Source: JAEYZS01 sp964469265 (lineage in GTDB: Bacteria; Bdellovibrionota; Bdellovibrionia; Bdellovibrionales; JAEYZS01). Taken from it: 8,213 bases of DNA. Position 1 is the stretch's first letter. Every line of letters starts with the position of its first letter. Shown here one piece after another: positions 1-6,637 of the stretch. The DNA is taken from the NCBI GenBank assembly GCA_964469265.1, contig CAYXYF010000052.1:1-8213 (forward strand), given 5' to 3'. A program made the position numbers and the translations under genes. The notes beneath the pieces were generated by a model. That model was not told the origin of the DNA. It saw only the letters and a list, made by a program, of their open reading frames with translations, and made no database searches.

Positions 1-127
1 TTGCCCATTTGGCAGACACTTTGTTTCTAAAACTAGAAATGCGATTTAACTTCCAACCTGGTACAGTTCTATTTTTCGGATGCGGCTTCGAATATCGTTT
101 TAGTAACTAAAGCCGCGTAAGGACCTT
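1..127 (+). promoter_or_regulatory. Leader region upstream of the TerC-family gene, with ribosome binding site and a hairpin
   Basis: No convincing gene is seen in these 127 bases. A TAAGGA Shine-Dalgarno site at 118-123 lies 4 bases before the ATG at 128 and supports that start. Just upstream is an inverted repeat, GCGGCTT at 82-88 with AAGCCGC at 110-116. A smaller stem nested in it, TTTAG 99-103 with CTAAA 107-111, would compete with the outer stem because both use bases 110-111. The outer stem ends one base before the Shine-Dalgarno site, so it could influence translation; this is inference. A TG-extended -10-like element (TGGTACAGT, 59-67) is present, but no good -35 box sits at the right distance, so the promoter is unproven and may lie left of the window. 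The conserved core of the yybP-ykoY manganese riboswitch was not recognised. Confidence 0.4.
24..39. repeat. Short perfect inverted repeat
   Basis: TTTCTA at 24-29 and TAGAAA at 34-39 are exact reverse complements around a 4-base AAAC centre. It could be a small operator or the remains of a terminator for a gene left of the window. No T-run follows, and an AT-rich palindrome of this size can arise by chance. Confidence 0.3.
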
Positions 128-868
128 ATGTTAGAACTTCTTTCTTCTCCTGCTGCGTGGATAAGCTTTGCGACGCTTTTTGCTTTAGAGCTTGTCCTGG
201 GAATCGATAATATTATTTTTATTTCTATTCTTTGCGGAAGACTTCCACCGGAACAACGTAATAAGGCACGAATTATTGGCTTAAGCTTAGCGGTAATAAC
301 ACGTATTTTGCTATTGCTTTCACTTGCCTGGATAATGACACTCAATGAACCTATTCTTACCGTGTTTTCCAATGAGCTTTCCGGAAGAGACCTTATTTTA
401 ATTATTGGGGGCTTATTCTTAATTGGAAAAAGTACCTTTGAGATTCATCATAAACTCGAAGGTGTAGATGGTGGACTGAACAAGACTGTTGCCACATCTT
501 TTAATATGGTTATTGTTCAAATTTTAGTATTAGATATTGTCTTTTCTTTGGACTCTGTCATTACGGCCGTCGGTCTTGTCGATGAAAAAGCAATTATGAT
601 TTCAGCAATACTTGCTGCCACGGCGGTTATGATTCTGGCCGCTAAAACGGTTTCTGAGTTTGTGGACAGACATCCCACAATTAAAATGTTGGCACTTAGC
701 TTTTTAATATTAATTGGGTTTACCCTAGTGGCGGATGGAATTGGGCACCACATTCCAAAAGGTTATATTTACTTTGCAATGGCCTTCTCGCTTCTTGTAG
801 AAGTTTTAAATCTTCGTTTTCGAGCACGACAAGAACGCGTCAAACTCAAACAACCCTTACGGGATTAG
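128..868 (+). CDS. TerC family integral membrane protein (YgdQ/YoaE-like)
   Basis: A polytopic inner-membrane protein of 246 residues, close to the length of E. coli YgdQ as I recall it. About seven hydrophobic segments can be read, near residues 11-35, 47-72, 87-101, 121-150, 156-173, 186-205 and 212-229, followed by a short basic C-terminal tail. The two acidic membrane signatures of the TerC family are intact: ELVLGIDNI with E21 and D27, and LDIVFSLDS with D136 and D142. The stretches RDLILIIGGLFLI (88-100) and MLALSFLILIGFTL (187-200) are typical of the YgdQ branch. Family members are linked to metal-ion export, chiefly manganese, and to metal loading of exported proteins; the substrate here is inferred only. 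The large cytoplasmic CBS/CorC domains of YoaE-type relatives are absent. The start follows a TAAGGA site. The gene converges on addA and overlaps its end by 4 bases. Confidence 0.93.
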   Translation: MLELLSSPAAWISFATLFALELVLGIDNIIFISILCGRLPPEQRNKARIIGLSLAVITRILLLLSLAWIMTLNEPILTVFSNELSGRDLILIIGGLFLIGKSTFEIHHKLEGVDGGLNKTVATSFNMVIVQILVLDIVFSLDSVITAVGLVDEKAIMISAILAATAVMILAAKTVSEFVDRHPTIKMLALSFLILIGFTLVADGIGHHIPKGYIYFAMAFSLLVEVLNLRFRARQERVKLKQPLRD

Positions 869-3825
869 CTGGATTTCACAAGGACCTTTTTTGCAAACGG
901 ATAGAGTGCCACAAGGTGGGTTTTCTTTATATTAGCTCCCTTTAAGTGACCCATTATGGCCTTTGAGTAGCGGACCAATTGCTCAAATGCCACGTCAGAG
1001 TACAGCGGGGATCCCGTCTTATAATCAACAACCCATAATTCGTCATTTACAACAGCCCAGAGGTCCACTTGTCCCGAAAGATTTTTACCATCTTGTTGAG
1101 ATACGAACCCCCACTCTGCAAAGCCATCTCTTAAAATACTTTCCATGGGAATTTCTGTTAGGGTCTTTAAATAATCAACGGCCTCTTGGGTTTTTTCATC
1201 AGACTCTATTTGCCTGTTGTATTTCATGGATTCAAATATCTGATGGGCAAGTTTTCCATAGTTGGCCTTTTCAATAAGCCTCACAGCAACCTTGTGATTT
1301 TTCTTCTCCAAAAGCTCTGTTGTTACTCGCGAAGACTCAAGCTTTCGAAGTGAACCAATGTCATAAAGAGGTTTTGAAATTTCATTAATTCGAGCGCCCT
1401 CTTGCTTTATTGTTTTCACGTCCCAAGGACCACTATTCACTATGTACTCAAATCCAGTATGACTGTGGTGACCTTCTGCCAGATTCAGTTTCATCTTCTC
1501 AAACCACGAATGGCTTCTCTGTTTTGCCCCCGAAGTCGACATGAGGATAGAAGACTTAGCACGAGTCATTGCGACGTAAAGAAGCCGATCTGACTCATTG
1601 AGTTCCTCAGCCTTTATATCCTGTACAACCTTCTGTGCTGGTAACCCAGAGCTTCCCTTTTCTTCTCCCAGTTTCAAGTGTAACCCAAATTTTTCCAAGC
1701 TCGAATCAAAGGCGTAGGTCAGATAGTTTGTAAGCTGTGGATTTGAATCTATAAACGGAATAATAACATGATTAAACTCAAGCCCCTTGGACATATGAAT
1801 TGTCATAAGCTGAACACGGTTGGGTTCAATACTACTTACAGCATCAGAGTCTTCAGCGCCGCTTTCTAAATCAATAGCACTCTTACGGTCCCGAATAAAA
1901 TCAAGATAGCTAAAGTCAGGTAAGTGATCATCAGTTTTGAGTTGCACAAGAAGTTTCCAAATATTTGATTCACGACGTCCCGATGGATCATAGATTAAGC
2001 TCAAATCCAAAAAGCCAGTTTCAATCAAAACACTTTGAAATGTATTGGTGATTCCATCAGAGTAAGTCTGTTTGATGTATTTTTTAAGTTCGGAGGCGAC
2101 TTTGGAGTCACTCTTCTTTAAAAACTCCAACCAAAAACTTTTTGGTCTTGATTTAACAACATGATAAATTTCTTCGTCGGAAATATTAAACCAAGGGCTT
2201 CTGATCACTTGAATAAAATTAAAGTTATCATGGGGATTGACCAAGAATTTAAGGATGGCAAGAGCATCTAAAATCTCTCGCCTCTCTTTAAAACCCGAAG
2301 CCGAATGGAGAATATGTGGTATCTTCATTGCGTGAAGCGCATCTGCGATGGACTTCAATTGATCGTTCTTGCGCCCGAGAATACATATCTCTCCGAGGTT
2401 AACGCCCGCAGTTTGAAGTTTAATAATACGATCGAGGATAGCATTTTTTTGAGAATCCTTATCTTGGGCGAGCGCAATTTCTGCCACCAGAGATTGACTT
2501 CCATCAGGGCCACCTAGCTCCATGCTTGAAAAGCTTGAAGAGTAATTTTTAAAAAAGTAATTGACGAAGGCCATGACTGGTTTTGAGGATCTGTAGTTTG
2601 TATTTAAGAGTTCAAATAGACCGCCATCTTTAACTACACGCTCTTGCATCTCATCAAAGACTTTTACTCGCGCGCCTCTAAAAAAATAAATACTCTGCTG
2701 GGGGTCTCCCACAATAAAGTATTTTCTATCTTTAATGAACGCTAAGAGTAGCGTTTTTTGAAGGGGCGAAGTGTCTTGAAACTCATCAATCAACCAGTAA
2801 TCAAAATTCTCAGAGAAAAAATGAATTTGAGGCGCATAATCTCGGACAAGTCTATACGAATACAGTTCCAAATCCGCCATACTGATTTGGCCTGAGCTCA
2901 ACTTCCATTTATCAAACTCCTCGCTAAAAGAATGTGAAAGCGACTCAAAGAGCTTATACATCGCAATCATCTTCTCCCAAAGTGCAGGATCAAATTGATC
3001 GGGCTTGATACTTTGTAATGACTTCCTTGCTTCTTCAAAAGAGTCATTTAAAGATTCAGAAAATGGAGGTTTCTTTTTTTGAAAGATCGGTTTTCTGAAG
3101 GAAGCAAATAGCTCAAAGCTTCGTTGGATATCTGCTAGGGTCTTTACCTCTTGGAAACTCTCAGAGACACTGGTTAGATGTTTACAATATTCCAACCATT
3201 TTTCATTTTCCGTTTCAGATGAAATACGATCAGCATAATGACGAAGTTCTGAGGCCACCTCAGAGAAGATTCGATTTTGCTCATGTTCAAAGTCTTTTTT
3301 GTCAAAACAGGTCACGTTCGGGAACACAGCCTTTGTCGAGTGATGTTGAATGATGAGTTTTGTCAAATCGGCAAAGGAGAACTCTTCTAACAACTCCAAG
3401 TATGAAACGTCATTTGCAATTAAAGATTTTATAATAATGCGTGCTCTTTTAGATAACTCAGAATCATCTGTTAACTTAAAACCTGGGTCTAGGCCAATAA
3501 GTTGGGCATACTGACGCAAGAAAAGCTGCAAGACTCCATGGATCGTTGAAATCATCAACTGGTTTTTTGATAAAACAAAGTTTAAAAATTCATAGTCATT
3601 TTTTTTCTGCGCCTCAAGCATAAGCCTTTCCCTGAGCTCTTGGGTTGCCTTACGAGTAAAGGTAGTTAAGACGACTTTTGGATTTTTCTTATTTTTCTTT
3701 TTATGAAATTTATAAAAATCATAAACTTCTTGAACGAGTCTTCTGGTTTTTCCTGCTCCTGCACCTGCGCGGAAAATCTTTGTTTCATGTTGAAAGACAT
3801 TTAGTTCAGATGTGGCGCGCGACAT
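865..3825 (-). CDS. addA: AddA: UvrD-type helicase and RecB-family nuclease subunit
   Basis: The helicase-nuclease subunit of AddAB, which unwinds and resects double-strand DNA ends for recombination. Counting from the chosen start (986 residues): Walker A AGAGAGKT at 20-27; motif Ia TTFTRKATQEL at 54-64; motif II IDEFQD at 346-351; motif III GDPQQSIYFFRG at 373-384; motif IV NTNYRSSK at 408-415; motif V TIHMSKGLEF at 675-684; motif VI LLYVAMTRAK at 748-757. The C-terminal nuclease shows H861, D921 (GQVD), D934 and K936 (VVDYK) and Q949, a complete H-D-D-K set. It is shorter than Bacillus AddA (about 1230 residues). The ATG at 3825 is preferred because GGAGG lies 5 bases upstream; an in-frame ATG at 3843 would add 6 residues but has no ribosome binding site. 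It overlaps addB by 25 bases, so the two are co-transcribed and probably translationally coupled. UvrD/PcrA is excluded by the nuclease domain and the addB neighbour. Confidence 0.9.
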   Translation of the reverse strand: MSRATSELNVFQHETKIFRAGAGAGKTRRLVQEVYDFYKFHKKKNKKNPKVVLTTFTRKATQELRERLMLEAQKKNDYEFLNFVLSKNQLMISTIHGVLQLFLRQYAQLIGLDPGFKLTDDSELSKRARIIIKSLIANDVSYLELLEEFSFADLTKLIIQHHSTKAVFPNVTCFDKKDFEHEQNRIFSEVASELRHYADRISSETENEKWLEYCKHLTSVSESFQEVKTLADIQRSFELFASFRKPIFQKKKPPFSESLNDSFEEARKSLQSIKPDQFDPALWEKMIAMYKLFESLSHSFSEEFDKWKLSSGQISMADLELYSYRLVRDYAPQIHFFSENFDYWLIDEFQDTSPLQKTLLLAFIKDRKYFIVGDPQQSIYFFRGARVKVFDEMQERVVKDGGLFELLNTNYRSSKPVMAFVNYFFKNYSSSFSSMELGGPDGSQSLVAEIALAQDKDSQKNAILDRIIKLQTAGVNLGEICILGRKNDQLKSIADALHAMKIPHILHSASGFKERREILDALAILKFLVNPHDNFNFIQVIRSPWFNISDEEIYHVVKSRPKSFWLEFLKKSDSKVASELKKYIKQTYSDGITNTFQSVLIETGFLDLSLIYDPSGRRESNIWKLLVQLKTDDHLPDFSYLDFIRDRKSAIDLESGAEDSDAVSSIEPNRVQLMTIHMSKGLEFNHVIIPFIDSNPQLTNYLTYAFDSSLEKFGLHLKLGEEKGSSGLPAQKVVQDIKAEELNESDRLLYVAMTRAKSSILMSTSGAKQRSHSWFEKMKLNLAEGHHSHTGFEYIVNSGPWDVKTIKQEGARINEISKPLYDIGSLRKLESSRVTTELLEKKNHKVAVRLIEKANYGKLAHQIFESMKYNRQIESDEKTQEAVDYLKTLTEIPMESILRDGFAEWGFVSQQDGKNLSGQVDLWAVVNDELWVVDYKTGSPLYSDVAFEQLVRYSKAIMGHLKGANIKKTHLVALYPFAKKVLVKSS

Positions 3826-6569
3826 AGCGTCCTCCAATGACATGAACTACAGTTTTTAACATCTTTGGGAGCCGGGTTGTAATCGCCCGCTTGCATTGAT
3901 GCCATTGCTGCTTTTATGGTCTCCGAGACAGCCTGATAGACTTCAGATTTTTTGTTGAGATCAATTTTTGATTTTCCTCGGTTACTGAGTTCAAACATTC
4001 CATCCTCGGCACCCATAACCAACATACCTTTGTTTCGGTTCAAATTTTTAAAGCCATAGTAGACTGCGCCAACCACTTCATACGACCTTTTCAATGCACC
4101 GGCCTCGATCGCCATTGAGTATAAGGCGAGCTGAAGTTCGTTTTTCTCTAACCACTTATCATGATTGCTGTAACTGTCTGAACTAAACTTATAATCAACT
4201 ACAACACAAACACTCTCTTTTTCGTCCACTTCTACGCGGTCAATGCGTCCTCGCAGCTCAATGGATTTATCAGATTTTTTCGTTACAATTTTACCTGTAT
4301 CGACTTCTACAAAAACTGAGAACTCTTGCTCGTGCATGACCTTTTGAATTACAGGAAACCTTGCACGCCACTCTTTTTCAAACTCAATAAAGTTTTCAAT
4401 CATTTTGATATATTTTATTCGTTGCCCATCCCAAATATTTTTATCAAATACGGGGGTCTCAAGTTCAGCTCTGACTTTTTCAAAAATTTCAGGGATTTTA
4501 TGCTTCTCAATATCTAAGTTTGGGTACTCTCGATAAATCGCCTCAGCTACTCCATGCAAAAGCCTACCGCGCGTGAGGTAGTCAATATCTAGATCAATAT
4601 CAGGAAGGTCCACTAAGCAGAATATCTTCTTTGAAGCGTTGATAAATGGACAATTTAAATAGTCTTCAACTTGCGAGGCCGATATTTTATCCACGTGATT
4701 GGACAAGCCCCACTTTGCAGGCTCGCCTCCCAAATCCTCATTGATTCTTCTTTGCTTACCTTCAAAGGCTTCCCAAGATCTCAGCTCTGCAATGGTTTCA
4801 AAACTTGCCCCTTGAATTTGCATCATTCGCGATGGTGCAGCTAAGCGAATAGGAATTTCGGAATTATTATGTTTCTCTGCTGCTCCTTTAAACCAAACGA
4901 TGGATGGTGACATTTGATCTCCATCAAAATTGGTTTGAGGGTAAGAAAGAGTAAGCTTGGTATCAGGGTTCTCCAAGTTCCACAATACTTCAAATTCTAA
5001 TTCTGTACGCTCGGGCTCTGCGATAATAAAGCCATAATCCATTTTTAAACGTTCAATATCAGACTCACTTATAAGGGTTGTCGATATGGACCGCAAAGCT
5101 TGGTCCGTTAGGCCCAACATATAAACGCATTTCACATCGAGGTCCTTTAAAGAAACAAGGTCGATACAGTAAAGACCCTCTTGATAACCTTCGTCTGTGG
5201 TTATTTCCAGTTTTGCCGCAAAGCTCTCAGCTAAGGATAGCCACGTCTTGAGATCAAACTTTAATCTCATTGGAACATCAGAGTAAAGTTTATCGATTAA
5301 AAGAGTTAGCCGATCTTGGTCCCAACTTTCTTTCCAGAATTTTAAAGACCAAGATATAAATTCTTGAAGACCAATGGTTTTTTCATGATGTTCAAGGCGA
5401 AAAAGATTAGAAACCTTAGTGCTTCGTTTTATATCTTGATCATCATATAGGTTGATGTAAAGAGAGTGAAAGTTTGCATAATCAATAACTGGATCGCTAT
5501 TTACAGCGTCCATATCACTTGTGTCAGAAAAAACCCTAGCTTCCAAATCAGAGAACTCTAAGTGCCCTGCCTCAACTTTTAAACGCGATAACCAGTTTAA
5601 TATTTCAGGAAAAGTTTTGAGCGGGGTTTGTATTTTTCTTTGGTACGGAATTCCTTCTGTTTTTAAATATTCACTCAGCACTGGCCAGTATACACCGATA
5701 TCCGGAGCGCACACTGCAATCTTCTTAGGCTCTATCCCGGACTCAATATTCTTTCTGACCAAAGCGCATGCATCCTGTATCTCCGCAAGTTGAGTTGTAA
5801 ATTTATGGTAGTTATGTGCAAATGGCGACGGTGACTCACCCTCAAGCTTTGGAGTTTTTCCTGAGATCAGAAGCTCATAGCTTTTAAGAGCTTTAGAATA
5901 TTCTTCTTTCCACGATGGATGCGGAACAATAACTTCAACATCAAGGTGCTTTGAGAGAGTTAAGATCAATTCGCTCTCGATGGGCTGAAGCTGGGCTGCA
6001 AGATCAAAGATTATTTTTCTATTCCACACATCACTAAAGCCATCTTCATTGACTAAAATTGAAGATGCCCATGTCGGAATAATAAATTTATCTTCCTTAA
6101 AGGTTTCAAAAATTTCCTTCGCTAAAAGATACCAGTGGCCCCACTTGTTGTAACTTTCAATGTTTTTCGTAAAAAAGTCTTTGATCGCCTCAGAGTTCTC
6201 ATCATGGGATAGAATTGGAATTAAAATATGCAGGTAACCCAAAACCAATTGGCTAACACCAGGGCGCTGATGCCACTCCACCTCAGACCTTGAAAGAATT
6301 TGACGTGCATATATCTGTGCTGTCTCACTTGAAATAATTTTTAAATCGCCTCGAAGGCGCTTGATTAAAATAAGCCAAAGCTCTTGTGCACGTAAAAGGG
6401 ATTCGTCTGGAATGATATCCATTTCTTTAAACAATTCGTTCTGAAACGCTATCTTAGAGGTTAGATCAGAGACCACCCACGTTTTATCGCTAGAGCGCCC
6501 ATCGAGCATGGACTTGCGAAAAAATTCTTTTTTTTCCTCTGGATTTTTGACGAATACGAGATTTAGCAC
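3801..6569 (-). CDS. addB: AddB: iron-sulfur PD-(D/E)XK nuclease subunit of AddAB
   Basis: The partner subunit of AddA, 922 residues against about 1170 in Bacillus. The N-terminal part matches an inactivated superfamily I helicase fold. The start reads LVFVKNPEEKKEFF and has no GxxGxGK[T/S] P-loop, while the later element VYMLGL (482-487) followed by SESDIERL (501-508) resembles the RecC/AddB core. The C-terminal nuclease carries H672 (RGRLLHG), D777 (GRID), D792 and K794 (VDYK) and Q813 (QLALYS). Four cysteines flank it: C640 (YLNCPF), then C907, C910 and C916 with the C-x2-C-x5-C spacing of the AddB 4Fe-4S cluster that pins the nuclease domain together. The start is GTG with no clear Shine-Dalgarno site; the next in-frame ATG (codon 21) would remove the first strand, so GTG is preferred with moderate confidence. 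addA follows at once, in the usual addB-addA order. Confidence 0.87.
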   Translation of the reverse strand: MLNLVFVKNPEEKKEFFRKSMLDGRSSDKTWVVSDLTSKIAFQNELFKEMDIIPDESLLRAQELWLILIKRLRGDLKIISSETAQIYARQILSRSEVEWHQRPGVSQLVLGYLHILIPILSHDENSEAIKDFFTKNIESYNKWGHWYLLAKEIFETFKEDKFIIPTWASSILVNEDGFSDVWNRKIIFDLAAQLQPIESELILTLSKHLDVEVIVPHPSWKEEYSKALKSYELLISGKTPKLEGESPSPFAHNYHKFTTQLAEIQDACALVRKNIESGIEPKKIAVCAPDIGVYWPVLSEYLKTEGIPYQRKIQTPLKTFPEILNWLSRLKVEAGHLEFSDLEARVFSDTSDMDAVNSDPVIDYANFHSLYINLYDDQDIKRSTKVSNLFRLEHHEKTIGLQEFISWSLKFWKESWDQDRLTLLIDKLYSDVPMRLKFDLKTWLSLAESFAAKLEITTDEGYQEGLYCIDLVSLKDLDVKCVYMLGLTDQALRSISTTLISESDIERLKMDYGFIIAEPERTELEFEVLWNLENPDTKLTLSYPQTNFDGDQMSPSIVWFKGAAEKHNNSEIPIRLAAPSRMMQIQGASFETIAELRSWEAFEGKQRRINEDLGGEPAKWGLSNHVDKISASQVEDYLNCPFINASKKIFCLVDLPDIDLDIDYLTRGRLLHGVAEAIYREYPNLDIEKHKIPEIFEKVRAELETPVFDKNIWDGQRIKYIKMIENFIEFEKEWRARFPVIQKVMHEQEFSVFVEVDTGKIVTKKSDKSIELRGRIDRVEVDEKESVCVVVDYKFSSDSYSNHDKWLEKNELQLALYSMAIEAGALKRSYEVVGAVYYGFKNLNRNKGMLVMGAEDGMFELSNRGKSKIDLNKKSEVYQAVSETIKAAMASMQAGDYNPAPKDVKNCSSCHWRTLCRAPHLN
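3831..3835 (-). promoter_or_regulatory. Ribosome binding site of addA, inside addB
   Basis: On the minus strand the bases read GGAGG, then ACGCT, then the ATG at 3825-3823. This near-perfect Shine-Dalgarno site at 5-base spacing decides the addA start. It lies within the addB codons for Trp-Arg (cat tgg agg acg) between the last two iron-sulfur cysteines, so the same bases serve as protein code and translation signal. Confidence 0.8.
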
Positions 6570-6575
6570 TCTGGA

Positions 6576-6604
6576 AATATAAATGGACTTTCTGGTATTG
6601 TATA
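6576..6604 (-). promoter_or_regulatory. Weak candidate promoter for addBA
   Basis: Read on the minus strand, TATACA (6604-6599, 4 of 6 matches to TTGACA) and TATATT (6581-6576, 5 of 6 matches to TATAAT) are separated by 17 bases. The -10-like box ends 6 bases before the GTG at 6569, so transcription from it would begin at or next to the start codon and give a leaderless message. AT-rich gaps often yield such boxes by chance, and addBA may instead be read through from the barrel gene. Confidence 0.25.
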
Positions 6605-6614
6605 GTAGGACTCT

Positions 6615-6637
6615 GGCGCTAACGCCGCGCTTTAGCG
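6615..6637. repeat. Overlapping inverted repeats at the end of the barrel gene
   Basis: CGCTAA (6617-6622) and TTAGCG (6632-6637) form a 6-base inverted repeat around a 9-base GC-rich centre, and the right arm contains the TAA stop of the barrel gene. A second stem, GGCG (6615-6618) with CGCC (6623-6626) around CTAA, shares bases with the first, so only one can form at a time. On the minus strand no T-run follows, so this is not a classic intrinsic terminator. It may slow or partly end transcription between the envelope genes and addBA, or be chance. Confidence 0.35.

Noticed and set aside
1..127. yybP-ykoY manganese riboswitch upstream of the TerC gene
   Set aside because: Such riboswitches often precede TerC genes, but the conserved GGGGAGUA-type core is not seen in the 127 available bases; the true leader may extend left of the window.
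886..892. A_AAA_AAG slippery heptamer in frame near the end of addA
   Set aside because: It lies only about ten codons from the stop; a -1 shift would replace just the last few residues, and no stimulatory hairpin is apparent.
840..892. Intrinsic terminator between the TerC gene and addA
   Set aside because: The only nearby stem (CCC/GGG around TTAC at about 854-863) has three base pairs, and the T-run at 887-892 has no stem before it.
963..2517. Plus-strand open frames of 60-104 codons inside addA
   Set aside because: They lie opposite a gene with all its conserved motifs intact, have no supporting ribosome binding sites or recognisable domains, and read as shadows.
3826..3843. addA starting at the ATG at 3843
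   Set aside because: No Shine-Dalgarno sequence precedes it, whereas the ATG at 3825 has GGAGG at 5-base spacing; the six extra residues carry no conserved motif.
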